Source of the DNA: Nitrososphaera sp035547955
GTDB taxonomy: Archaea > Thermoproteota > Nitrososphaeria > Nitrososphaerales > Nitrososphaeraceae
Length of the DNA stretch: 25,328 bases
Direction of reading: 5' to 3'
Assembly (NCBI GenBank): GCA_035547955.1
Contig: DASZTR010000096.1
Coordinates: 1 to 25,328 of the forward strand
How positions within the stretch are numbered: position 1 is the first letter of the stretch; the number at the start of each line of letters is the position of its first letter. The position numbers were made by a program, and so were the translations under genes. Below, piece after piece: positions 6,893 to 13,766 of this stretch. The notes below the pieces were generated by a model. The model saw only the letters and a list, made by a program, of their open reading frames with translations, was not told where the DNA came from and did not search any database.

Positions 6893-8010
6893 AGCGCGCC
6901 TGGGTTCTTCACTATTGTCAGCACATCTTCATCGGCCATGACATGGTCGAGCCCCACCTTCTGTCCTGCAAACTTTGCAGACTTGCCCCACACCATGCCG
7001 TACTTGAAGTTGCGTGCCATGCTGCGGTGGATCTTGTTGCAGATGTCCTGCACAGTCGAGCCGTTCTGCATGATCATGGGCTCCTTGTAGTCAGTCTCGC
7101 CGCCCTTGGGGCGCATGTATACCCGGATAAAGTCGAGCTTGTTGTATATCGCCTCCTTCACGGCATCGATGTTGACGCTTGCGTCGGCGGATATCGGGAT
7201 AAAGTTGTTCCCTATCTGCGATTGGACCTCCTTGATGAACCCTTGGTTGACAAGGTCGATCTTGTTGAGTAGTACGAGCGACTTTGTGTATACACGGTTT
7301 TCAGACAGCACGTCGATGAACTGGTCGTCGGTCAGGTTTGGCTCCCGGATTATTATCCTGCCATTATGTATGCCATAGACTCTGGCGATTTCTCTGACCA
7401 TCCTTTCCTCCATTTTGATTGGCACCTGGCAGCTGACCGACAGGCCGCCTGTAGAGGTCTTTTCGATGACGACGTCCGGTGGCCGCTCGTCCAGCTTTAT
7501 CCCGGCCTCTGCCAATTCCCTCTTTAGCAGGCCGATGTGCTGCGGCGAAAAGACGTCGAGGATGAGCAGCACAAGGTCAGCACCCCTTGCGACAGAGATG
7601 ACGCGCCGGCCAAAGCCCTTGCCAGAAGCAGCGCCTTCAATGATTCCTGGCAGGTCAAGCACCTGGATTTTTGCGCCACGGTAGTCCATCATGCCTGGTA
7701 TTGCTGTAAGCGTCGTAAACTGGTACGAGGCGACTCGCGATTTGGCGTTTGTCAGCCGGTTCAGTAGAGTCGACTTGCCGACGCTTGGAAGACCAATTAG
7801 GACCACGGTTGCGTCTCCTGCTTTTCTGACGTCAAAGCCGGCGTTTTCGCCCCCGGTATGCACCGTCCGGCCGTGGATGTTCGCCTCCTGTTCTCGCTTC
7901 AGCTTGGCGATCTTGGCCTTCAGTAGGCCGATGTGGAACTCGGTTGCCTTGTTTATCTGAGTCCTGTGGATCTCGTCCTGTATGGCCTTGATCTTTTCGG
8001 GTATACCCAT
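6889..8010 (-). CDS. DRG-type GTPase (Obg superfamily, with TGS domain)
   Basis: A developmentally-regulated-GTP-binding-protein homologue, conserved in archaea and eukaryotes and linked to ribosomes and translation. Residues 1-65 form the N-terminal helical region typical of DRGs. The G1 loop GLPSVGKST is at 73-81, followed by the switch region with TTLTAIPG, G3 in VLDLPGIIEGA near 117 and G4 in LLNKIDLV near 248. The C-terminal 75 residues are a TGS domain (VYMRPKGG near 295 onward), ending VMADEDVLTIVKNPGAL. The 373-aa length matches DRG proteins. The ATG at 8010 is used. A TATA-like TATTTTTATC lies about 40 nt upstream on the minus strand. Confidence 0.92.
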   Translation of the reverse strand: MGIPEKIKAIQDEIHRTQINKATEFHIGLLKAKIAKLKREQEANIHGRTVHTGGENAGFDVRKAGDATVVLIGLPSVGKSTLLNRLTNAKSRVASYQFTTLTAIPGMMDYRGAKIQVLDLPGIIEGAASGKGFGRRVISVARGADLVLLILDVFSPQHIGLLKRELAEAGIKLDERPPDVVIEKTSTGGLSVSCQVPIKMEERMVREIARVYGIHNGRIIIREPNLTDDQFIDVLSENRVYTKSLVLLNKIDLVNQGFIKEVQSQIGNNFIPISADASVNIDAVKEAIYNKLDFIRVYMRPKGGETDYKEPMIMQNGSTVQDICNKIHRSMARNFKYGMVWGKSAKFAGQKVGLDHVMADEDVLTIVKNPGAL

Positions 8011-8423
8011 CGCCGACTAACTAGGGATAGGTTGTCAAAGAGGCGATAAAAATATTGTCAAAGAAGGCAGGTTATGTCAGGTCTTTCGGTTGTTGCATTT
8101 TCTGTGGACACTCTCGGAGATAATGATTATGAAGCACGAGAGCTATGTGTACCGGGTTATGTTCTACAGTTAGTTCTTTTATTTTTGCCTATACATATCT
8201 ACATATGTACATATAGTGCGACGCTTGACTTGGAAAGTAGAGAAATCGGAAAGGGCGGCAGTAGTACGGCGTCAAGAGGACACTGTCAAATAATAGGTTG
8301 CTTTCGAGCATCATAATCAAGTATCATAATTACTGACGACACAATAAAACCTTAAAATACCTATATATGTTCTGCCTGTTGAATTTGGATGATATTTGGC
8401 CAACTAACCTGCTTCTGCAACAA
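8011..8423. other. Intergenic region, no gene recognised
   Basis: This AT-rich stretch of about 410 bases holds the GTPase promoter at its left end and a CATATGTACATATA tract near 8200. A strong TATA-like CTATATATG near 8361 has no recognisable plus-strand gene behind it. Reading frames here have no protein-like composition. Confidence 0.5.
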
Positions 8424-8710
8424 TCATCTTTTGCCCTTTCTCCCTTCTCTAGTGTCGTAGACTACAGTATCTCCAATTTTACGATAGACTAGGATTCCTT
8501 GCAGCGCATTTCCGCAACCACATGTCAGTACCTTTACGTCATGGATGTTCCTGTAGCCGCAATTAGCACAGCGAAATGAATAGAGTTCATTTACTCTCCC
8601 GTTGCTCTTGCTGCTGCCAAAGTCATTGCCAATGTCTCTTTTGAACTTGTTATATCGGTCGTCTATGCGTGACAGGTTTTATCGCTGTTAATCCTCTGCG
8701 TGCACATCAT
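8424..8710 (-). pseudogene. Zinc-ribbon protein gene with an apparent single-base frameshift
   Basis: From 8678 to 8424 the minus strand encodes 84 protein-like residues with a zinc-ribbon core: FRCANCGYRN, then VLTCGCGNALQG, then an ILVYRKIGDTVVYDT tail. The frame is closed by TAA at 8679-8681 and has no ATG, GTG or TTG before the zinc ribbon. A plausible start, ATGATG at 8705-8710, is in another frame and runs into a stop after 15 codons. Adding one A to the AAAA run (complement of 8677-8680) would join the two into an ORF of about 95 aa. I therefore read this as a gene broken by a 1-base deletion, or a sequencing error, rather than an intact gene. Function unknown; the ribbon suggests nucleic-acid or protein binding. 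Confidence 0.55.
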
Positions 8711-8779
8711 TAAATCTTGGCATCTTGCTGTGGTTGCCATTCATAAAACTCTACTGCGGACGATCTTGCGATGGTTGCG

Positions 8780-8785
8780 TTTAAA
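8780..8785 (+). promoter_or_regulatory. TATA box of the tRNA-Glu gene
   Basis: TTTAAA is centred about 32 nt upstream of the mature tRNA 5' end, consistent with a transcript starting a few bases before it. Confidence 0.5.
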
Positions 8786-8814
8786 GTTGGTAAATTATTG
8801 AGTGTGGCTAAGCT

Positions 8815-8920
8815 GCTCCGGTGGTGTAGTCCGGTTAAGCATTTCGCCCTCTCAAGGCGGAGATCCCGGGTTCAAACGGCGTGGGGTTCACCCTCGCTGG
8901 AACAAATCCCGGCCGGAGCA
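8815..8920 (+). tRNA. tRNA-Glu (anticodon CTC) with a 30-nt intron in the T-loop
   Basis: The 5' part folds as acceptor GCTCCGG, a D-arm with stem GTGT/GCAT, anticodon stem TCGCC/GGCGG with loop CTCTCAA (anticodon CTC, Glu), variable AGATC and T-stem CCGGG. The T-loop TTCAAA is then interrupted by 30 bases before T, CCCGG, CCGGAGC and discriminator A. Removing the insert gives a perfect 76-nt tRNA. CCA is not encoded. The insert makes the gene easy to miss for scanners that expect canonical introns at 37/38. EndA, encoded at 15373-16020, would be the splicing enzyme. Confidence 0.9.
8877..8906 (+). other. tRNA intron at T-loop position 59/60 with a bulge-helix-bulge-like fold
   Basis: The exact junction is ambiguous by up to four bases, because CAAA occurs both before the intron (8873-8876) and at its end (8903-8906). 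The placement at 59/60 is the rightmost choice. A bulge-helix-bulge can be drawn. The central 4-bp helix is GTTC (8870-8873) with GAAC (8900-8903). The 5' bulge is AAA (8874-8876). The intron helix is CGGCG (8877-8881) with CGCTG (8895-8899). The 3' bulge begins AAA (8904-8906). The central helix uses G8870, which in the mature tRNA pairs in the T-stem. Confidence 0.75.
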
Positions 8921-9272
8921 CTTTCTCATCTTTGCCATCCCTATTCAAAATGATTGTCCTGCTGGCCAAGCTTTGGCCATTCATTCAAGCGTTACTGCCT
9001 CTGCAGTAACGATGTTACTGCCATTTGTACGCCTTTGAGGGCTCCGATGTTTGACCGTACTACTTACACGGCTGAGGCTCACGGACCATCGAATTAATAG
9101 GAACTCAAGAAAAACCTGCTATTATGATGTATCAAATGCGCTAGCCTGGACTCACACCTATTTGATACCTGCTTTTCAGCTTTGCTTTTCTAGAGGGGTA
9201 AAAGAGGTCAACACCAAAATCCAGCTAATTGTAGCTACCAGACTTGAACCCAAAAACGGAAGGGAGGTCGGT
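8921..9272. other. Intergenic region downstream of tRNA-Glu
   Basis: Besides the two hairpins at 8963-9010 there is a 9-bp inverted repeat, GTATCAAAT at 9129-9137 and ATTTGATAC at 9160-9168, with a 22-nt loop. No protein-like reading frame was found on either strand. The position just after a tRNA gene is a common integration site, but no integrase or duplicated tRNA 3' end could be seen. Confidence 0.45.
8963..9010 (+). repeat. Two short perfect hairpins downstream of the tRNA gene
   Basis: TGGCCAA-GCT-TTGGCCA at 8963-8979 (7-bp stem, 3-nt loop) and GTTACTGC-CTCT-GCAGTAAC at 8991-9010 (8-bp stem, 4-nt loop). GTTACTGCC recurs directly at 9014-9022. They could shape a 3' trailer of the tRNA transcript or be relics; neither has a T-tract. 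Confidence 0.6.
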
Positions 9273-9401
9273 TTACACTGGAACTGAAGGCCTGTGTAAC
9301 CAACCACGAATTTTTGACCCTGCAACGACGTATGCCAGAGATATCCCTATTCCTGCGAATGCTGCATACATCAGCGGGAAGGTTAGATCCGATAGATCCA
9401 T
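9273..9401 (-). CDS. Possible one-helix membrane peptide
   Basis: A 42-residue ORF starts at the ATG at 9401: a short acidic head (MDLSDL), one hydrophobic helix (about residues 8-27, including YAAFAGIGISLAYVVAG) and a basic tail (SKIRGWLHRPSVPV). The charge pattern fits a small inner-membrane protein with its C-terminus inside. A TATA-like TAAAGAAAT lies about 24 nt upstream on the minus strand. No family is recognised and the call rests only on composition. It lies in an otherwise empty region and could be spurious. Confidence 0.4.
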   Translation of the reverse strand: MDLSDLTFPLMYAAFAGIGISLAYVVAGSKIRGWLHRPSVPV

Positions 9402-9478
9402 TTTGTGGTCAATTTACTATTTCTTTACGCGCTCTTAAGCTATTCTTAACAATGTTACACAATGGCAAATAGTATCAT

Positions 9479-9589
9479 ATGGGAATAGTTATGGCAAATG
9501 ACAATGTAACTAGGTCAGATTTTGCTACAAACACTGATGACGTGCCAAGATCTTTAAGAGGAAGGGAGAAATTCGACATATCTGAATAG
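9479..9589 (+). CDS. Small hypothetical ORF
   Basis: A 36-codon ORF from the ATG at 9479, with a second in-frame ATG at 9491. The product is hydrophilic (ANDNVTRSDFATNTDDVPRS near the middle) and ends GREKFDISE. There is no recognised domain and no convincing TATA box at the right distance. It is listed because the composition is protein-like, but it may be chance. Confidence 0.25.
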   Translation: MGIVMANDNVTRSDFATNTDDVPRSLRGREKFDISE

Positions 9590-9674
9590 CTACAAAAAAA
9601 ATACTAGCCCTTTTCTTGAGTAACGAACGTACGAAATACTTTAAATTCATTTTTGCGAAGTGTCTAGAGATAAA

Positions 9675-10100
9675 ATGAGAAGGACCGATCGCGATTACAG
9701 CAAAAGAAACGCATCAAATCGCTTCGTATACTCTGGAGCAGCGGCCATGACAGCCCTAGCAGGATTAATTCATCTTTACCTGGCTGCCAACTCTATTTCG
9801 CATCACCGTTTTGGGAGCAATGTCATACTATTCTTGATTGGCGGTCTTGCACAGGTCTTTTGGATACTCCCAATCCTAAAGCAATGGGGAAAGTTATGGT
9901 ATTCAATAGGCTTAGCCGGGACTGTTGCCTTCGTGGCTATCTGGGTCGTAACCCGCATACCAGGAAATCCAATTACTCATAGAGCTGGCGATGTTGATCC
10001 GATTGACATCATTACAGAAGTATTCCAACTCGTCTTTATTGGTCTCAGCTTTGCCATCCTAGCAATAGAGAAGAGAAGGATAAAGCCCGAGATAGCATAA
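9675..10100 (+). CDS. Four-helix membrane protein of unknown function
   Basis: The 141-aa product has a basic cytoplasmic head, then four hydrophobic segments, roughly residues 18-36, 46-64, 70-89 and 109-128. The first carries LIHLYLA with a His in the membrane. The third is followed by a conserved-looking loop, RIPGNPITHRAGDVDPID, before the last helix. The end is charged (AIEKRRIKPEIA). The loop and helix layout resembles a family of small integral membrane proteins I associate with actinobacteria and Nitrososphaera, but I cannot name a function. The ATG at 9675 is preferred to the in-frame GTG at 9660 because a CTTTAAATT box at about 9639-9647 would place transcription start near 9669. 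Confidence 0.7.
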   Translation: MRRTDRDYSKRNASNRFVYSGAAAMTALAGLIHLYLAANSISHHRFGSNVILFLIGGLAQVFWILPILKQWGKLWYSIGLAGTVAFVAIWVVTRIPGNPITHRAGDVDPIDIITEVFQLVFIGLSFAILAIEKRRIKPEIA

Positions 10101-10170
10101 AACGATAGAGAGTACGCCATGTTAGCTGAAGTCAGGTTAAAGCAAAGGGCACATGCGCTGGACATGGATA

Positions 10171-10675
10171 TCAGACATTAGGCAATACTATTTCATCCTT
10201 GCCAATATCGTTATTTGGTAAATGTGGATACAGACGCAACTGAATCGCACCCGACGACCCTCTGGCTCGAGAACTAGGTCCAAATCACGGCCAGGATACT
10301 TGTCTTTTTCTTTACTCAATACACCCACACGCTCCTACATAATCATAGAATTTTTCGTAATTGCCAGTTTTTGCCATTAGGAATGCATGCCCCATTTCTG
10401 ACGGCAGAAAAAGTATTGTATCCGGCTCAAAAGGCAGAGGCCGATAGAGTGTGCATTCGTATACCCTAGGACCCTTGGAAATCCAGGGCTAATTTATCAA
10501 GCACTGAATAGGCATCGTCATCAAGGAGGCCGGTTCCATGCAGTTTGGCGATAGCCTAGTTCAGGACGGCAAGAAAGCGCTTGACCTTGTTTTTGTATTC
10601 CTTAAAATCCTCGCTGTTGCCGCTTCTTGAAATCCATTCCCTTTCAGCACCATTATCATATTTATCGTCATTCAT
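10171..10675 (-). pseudogene. Degraded gene with stops and frameshifts
   Basis: The minus strand carries a chain of protein-like pieces in changing frames. The ATG at 10675 starts a hydrophilic segment with a DFKEYKNKVKRFLAVLN run. A TAG at 10556-10558 interrupts it, and the same frame continues with AKLHGTGLLDDDAYSVLDKL. A frame change follows to YRPLPFEPDTILFLPSEMGH and AKTGNYEKFYDYVGACGCIE. Later come pieces with KDKYPGRDLDLVLEPEGRR and, in yet another frame, LYPHLPNNDIGKDEIVLPNV up to the TGA at 10171-10173. A TTTAT box at about 10700-10704 lies about 27 nt before the ATG, so the promoter seems intact. The original protein would have been about 165 aa. I do not recognise the family. Confidence 0.6.
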
Positions 10676-10855
10676 AATCGGACCTGCACGACAAATCGGA
10701 TAAAGATATGCCAGACCAGTCGCATATGCAAAATGCGAGCTTGAACGAAAAGAGTCACAGATGGAAAAAAAGAGAGTCACACGATTTCTTCTTTCTTGGA
10801 GTAGATGCGTATACGGTTGCAAGAGTAGCAGCTAATTTGATAAGCCATTTTGTGA

Positions 10856-10863
10856 TAAATATA
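10856..10863 (+). promoter_or_regulatory. TATA box of the CBS-domain gene
   Basis: TAAATATA (within GATAAATATA) is centred about 23 nt before the ATG at 10882. This selects that ATG over longer in-frame starts and suggests a leaderless mRNA. Confidence 0.6.
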
Positions 10864-10881
10864 CATGCGTGCAAAAGACGC

Positions 10882-11322
10882 ATGGAGCATGGTAGTACAA
10901 GGGCAGCTAGATTGAACGCAGGCAGGATTGCAGACAAGACCTTTGTCAGCATGGACGAAAATACTCTAGTCGCAGATGCCGCAAAAACGATGTACGAAAG
11001 AAAAGAATGCACAATCATCGTCACCAAGAATGACTCAGCTGACAAGTCGCGCATTCCAGTTGGCATAATTACAGAAAGAGACATCATACACCGGATAGTG
11101 GCACAGAACCGCGGTCCGTTCAAGGTGACGTTAAGAAGCGTAATGAGCACGCCATTGATTACAGTTGACTCTGAAGCCACTATTGAACATACACTGTCAG
11201 TCATGAAAGAAAATGACATCAGCCGGCTTCCTGTCATAAACAGAAGGGCCGGCGGCATCATCATGGGCCTGCTCACCATGAAAACGCTCGTAAAGAAAGT
11301 TTCAATTGGCATGGCAGGGTAG
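10882..11322 (+). CDS. Tandem CBS-domain protein
   Basis: The 146-aa protein is a stand-alone Bateman module: two CBS motifs that usually bind an adenine nucleotide and regulate a partner. The first spans about residues 15-75 (VSMDENTLVADAAKTMYERK through the VGIITERDIIHRIV strand-helix). The second spans about 82-140 (VMSTPLITVDSEATIEHTL, then ENDISRLPVIN and IMGLLTMKTLVKK). There is no fused catalytic or transport domain, so the regulated partner is unknown and not obvious among the neighbours. The in-frame region upstream of 10882 is rejected as coding because the TATA box lies in it. It is transcribed alone within a sparse region. Confidence 0.88.
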   Translation: MEHGSTRAARLNAGRIADKTFVSMDENTLVADAAKTMYERKECTIIVTKNDSADKSRIPVGIITERDIIHRIVAQNRGPFKVTLRSVMSTPLITVDSEATIEHTLSVMKENDISRLPVINRRAGGIIMGLLTMKTLVKKVSIGMAG

Positions 11323-11955
11323 GCCAAATAAAATATAGTAGCTGGAATTTTGCAGGGCAGGCGCGTGTGCGTGTACATGTGTATGTGTACGCACATGATA
11401 CCTTTTTTGTGCAGCTGCCGGAACTGCTGGAGCAGCCATGGCCCCTCTTTACAAGCCTAGGAGACAAAAGGCATCACCCGTCATCCAGTTGACCTGCCCT
11501 GCGATGGTAATGCCATTCCGACTTGCTTTAAGGTCGTTGCGGAGCTATTTTGCGCGAAAATAATATAGAAAAAAAAGAATATCAAGGATAGAGGGTCAAT
11601 ACCGCCTTCTTCCTGCCAGTTATAGAACCGTTTGCAAGCACAAAATATGTAGATGATGATTATAATATTAGCACGAAAGAGAAAAAGGTTCTGCCCTTCC
11701 ATTGAGCCTTCTGAACCCAAGCGAACACATAATGAAGTTTTGCTAAGCTTTAGATGGGTTGCAAGATTGCAGGTTCAACGAATTGGCAGATCATTTACCA
11801 CCCCATTCTCCACTCTAGGCATCACCCATCCATAATTCAAGATTTATGATGAAATAAGGAGATTTTTGTACGACATAATTGCCGATAAGCAGAATGGCAA
11901 AAGAGTGCAGATGTGCTGGGGTGCATCTATACAAACCCTGCCTGCAAAGGAAAAA
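11323..11955. other. Intergenic region after the CBS gene
   Basis: About 630 bases. Apart from the purine-pyrimidine tract there is an A-rich run near 11561-11580 and an AT-rich stretch near 11640-11670. Reading frames on both strands were inspected. None has convincing protein composition, though a short minus-strand frame across the tract would encode a RTHTHVHAHAP segment, which I take as a by-product of the repeat. Confidence 0.45.
11361..11397. repeat. 37-nt uninterrupted alternating purine-pyrimidine tract
   Basis: Every step from G11361 to G11397 alternates purine and pyrimidine, mostly GT/AC and GC steps, beginning GCGCGTGTGCGTGTACATGT. It is partly self-complementary (GTGCGTGTACA against TGTGTACGCAC). 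Such tracts are the classic Z-DNA-prone sequence under negative supercoiling. It lies 38 bases after the CBS gene stop. Confidence 0.75.
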
Positions 11956-12114
11956 CTAGACCACTACGTCTGCGTGCATTTTCCGCCTGTGGTCCTCGGC
12001 AGCCTCATAAGTATCAAACTTTTGTCTGCAGATATCGCATCTTTTTCTTTCCTTAATTTGTCGCCGGGCAAGAAAGTCAGCCAAGGCCGTGAGAAAGATC
12101 CGTGATCCAAACAT
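11956..12114 (-). CDS. Mini C2H2 zinc-finger protein
   Basis: The 52-aa protein has a helical, basic head (FLTALADFLARRQIKERKR) and one complete C2H2 finger at about residues 26-47, Cys26-x2-Cys29-x12-His42-x4-His47, in the segment CDICRQKFDTYEAAEDHRRK followed by MH. Single-finger proteins of this size are recurrent in thaumarchaea, where DNA-binding or regulatory roles are supposed but unproven. An in-frame ATG two codons earlier (12120) is an alternative start. An AT-rich TAATTTTTA box at about 12128-12137 fits a leaderless transcript. It stands alone in a sparse region and is antisense to an unconvincing plus-strand frame. Confidence 0.7.
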   Translation of the reverse strand: MFGSRIFLTALADFLARRQIKERKRCDICRQKFDTYEAAEDHRRKMHADVVV

Positions 12115-12120
12115 GTGCAT

Positions 12121-12442
12121 ATTCCCGAGTAAAAATTACCTTTTCTTCCTAAAATGACTTTGTATGGCCGGCGCATTTGCAGACAAGCAAGCCAAAGACG
12201 GCAGACATGAGAGGAAACGGCGCAGGTAAAACGCAGAACTTGCACCGCACAGATTTCTCCTGCTGAAACGGACTGGTATCATGCGTTTGCCATCAAGGTT
12301 TCTTGATACCATAAACTTGACTCATAGAACATATGCAGGAGTAAAAGCCGACACTATGCGAAGTTTAGTGAATTAAGGTGACACAAACGTCGCTTGCAAC
12401 CGATCCACTTTAAATTGCCTGTCACGCACTTGAGTCTGGAAA
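12121..12442. other. Intergenic region before the second TRAM gene
   Basis: It holds the putative promoter of the C2H2 gene on the left and the TRAM TATA box on the right. Between them is an 8-bp inverted repeat, TGGTATCA at 12274-12281 and TGATACCA at 12304-12311, with a 22-nt loop. No gene was found. Confidence 0.45.
12409..12416 (+). promoter_or_regulatory. TATA box of the second TRAM gene
   Basis: TTTAAATT is centred about 31 nt before the ATG at 12443, indicating a leader of only a few bases. Confidence 0.6.
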
Positions 12443-12868
12443 ATGTCATACGGCGGAAGAAGCAATTACGGCGGTGGACGAGGCTACAGCGGCGGAAGAG
12501 GTTTTGGAGGCGACCGTGGATTCGGCGGTCCAAAACCGGTTGAGACGGGCAAGGAATACGACGTGCAGATCTCAGAGATTAGCAGACAAGGCGACGGGAT
12601 TGCAAGGATACAGGGCTTTGTGATCTTTGTCAAGGGAGGAAAGGTCGGGCAAAAGTCAAGGGTGAAAATCACCAATGTCGGCGCAAGGTTTGCGACGGCA
12701 GAAATCGTAAGCGAAGGGCAGCAAACGCCACCCTCATCATCACCATCCCAACCGGCAGCGGCAACATCGCCAGCTACCGAGGAAAAACCGAAGGAAGTAG
12801 CACCACAAGTGAGCGAGGAAGAAAAACCGACCCTGCAAGATTACAAGAGCGGCGGCGAATCAAGCTAG
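12443..12868 (+). CDS. TRAM-domain protein with RGG-like head and acidic Pro-rich tail
   Basis: The 141-aa protein has three parts. Residues 1-29 are Gly/Arg/Tyr repeats (SYGGRSNYGGGRGYSGGRGF), an RGG-box-like RNA-binding head. Residues about 30-90 are a TRAM domain, nearly the same as that at 6113-6361 (VETGKEYDVQISEISRQGDG, then IARIQGFVIFVKGGKVGQ). Residues 91-141 are Ser/Pro/Ala/Glu-rich and probably disordered. The disordered ends on both sides are reminiscent of bacterial and eukaryotic cold-shock or glycine-rich RNA-binding proteins. An RNA chaperone role is inferred. It has its own TATA box and no co-directional partner nearby. Confidence 0.88.
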   Translation: MSYGGRSNYGGGRGYSGGRGFGGDRGFGGPKPVETGKEYDVQISEISRQGDGIARIQGFVIFVKGGKVGQKSRVKITNVGARFATAEIVSEGQQTPPSSSPSQPAAATSPATEEKPKEVAPQVSEEEKPTLQDYKSGGESS

Positions 12869-13317
12869 GATAAAACAGAAAAAATATACAGCTAGGCAGG
12901 AGGGCAATCCTGTCGGCGTTTTTCTACCACACCGACCAGAATAGCGGTCACAGGCCATTGAAAATGAAGATCTACCGACAGGTACGCGGAGTAGACCAGC
13001 GCCGGACAATTGGCGCAGGTGTGCACGCATATGTATATGCGGATCTGGAGTATAAAGGTGCATTCAGGCCTACCCCGCAACACAACTTCTACAATAGCCG
13101 AATATTTGTCTATCCCGCAGGCCAATCACTAAGCCGGTCTTTTACATATATAGCGTATTGAGTTGGTTTGTGTACTTTTTCCCCATTTAGGATGTTCTTC
13201 AAGAAAAGATGTTGTTTTTAGCAGCCTAGTTCTGGAGATACTTGTCTAGAACATTGTATTTGTTTTTTGAAAAAGGCCCCTGTATGCTCGCTTAATCAAT
13301 GCTCATGCACATCATCA
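12869..13317. other. Intergenic region after the second TRAM gene
   Basis: About 450 bases without a convincing gene. It holds a 23-nt alternating purine-pyrimidine tract at 13019-13041 and a strong TATA-like TTACATATATAG at 13142-13153. No ORF longer than eight codons with a suitable start follows within 60 bases, so a non-coding transcript from about 13172 is possible but unproven. Confidence 0.45.
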
Positions 13318-13674
13318 TTATTGTGGAAAGACAGACCCTAACTTTTTGCGAATCGTTTCAACGACCTTGGCCTGATCATAAGGCTGTACGAGTCCCACCA
13401 GCACTGTAGTGTCCTTGCCCACGGGGAAGAATATCCCGTCAACAAATTCGTGGTGCACCAGTAAAAAGCCAACCTTGCCAAACAGCCTTTCGTTTGTACG
13501 AGTTATGCCTATTACGGTGGCAGTTTGTTCCGCAAGCAGCCGGATGTCCTCTTCCTTGATTTGAGGCACGTTCATCTTGACGTGCATCCCGGTTACCTTC
13601 TTTGAAAGCACAAAAGTAGCCACTATGCTCCCATCCAGATCCGCAAGCTCGGCACACAGTTGGTCGTATTTCAC
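13318..13674 (-). CDS. Roadblock/longin-like small protein (DUF6659-type)
   Basis: The 118-aa product alternates short beta strands and helices: an N-terminal YDQLCAELADLDGSIVATF block, a middle helix with LLAEQTATVIGITRTNERL, then GKVGFLLVHHEFVDGIFFPV and an end with VETIRKKLG. This order (C...D..I.., a middle helix, strand pair, FPVG-like turn, C-terminal helix) matches the neighbour at 14758-15129, so I take both as members of the thaumarchaeal DUF6659-like family with a roadblock/longin-type fold. The family assignment is by pattern only. The start is GTG at 13674, since no ATG lies nearby in frame; a TTTTTAATTT box about 30 nt upstream supports it. It closes a minus-strand run of six small genes. 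Confidence 0.7.
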   Translation of the reverse strand: MKYDQLCAELADLDGSIVATFVLSKKVTGMHVKMNVPQIKEEDIRLLAEQTATVIGITRTNERLFGKVGFLLVHHEFVDGIFFPVGKDTTVLVGLVQPYDQAKVVETIRKKLGSVFPQ

Positions 13675-13766
13675 TGCATAAACGGCTACGGGCTGGTAAA
13701 TTAAAAACGTTAAAGCCTTTTTCGGCAGATGATGTGTCGTCGATTATCATAATCCGTAACCGGACG

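Noticed and set aside
9241..9255. tRNA T-arm-like GGGTTCAAGTC on the minus strand
   Set aside because: The flanking bases do not form a T-stem, and no acceptor or anticodon arm could be built around it.
10708..10881. Upstream in-frame extension of the CBS-domain gene
   Set aside because: The TATA box lies inside it, and the extension has no CBS-like or protein-like pattern.
11866..12105. Plus-strand frame with an AAGGAG motif 4 nt before a TTG
   Set aside because: It is antisense to the C2H2 mini-protein, whose Cys/His pattern is far more specific; the spacing is short and the second half is shadow-like.
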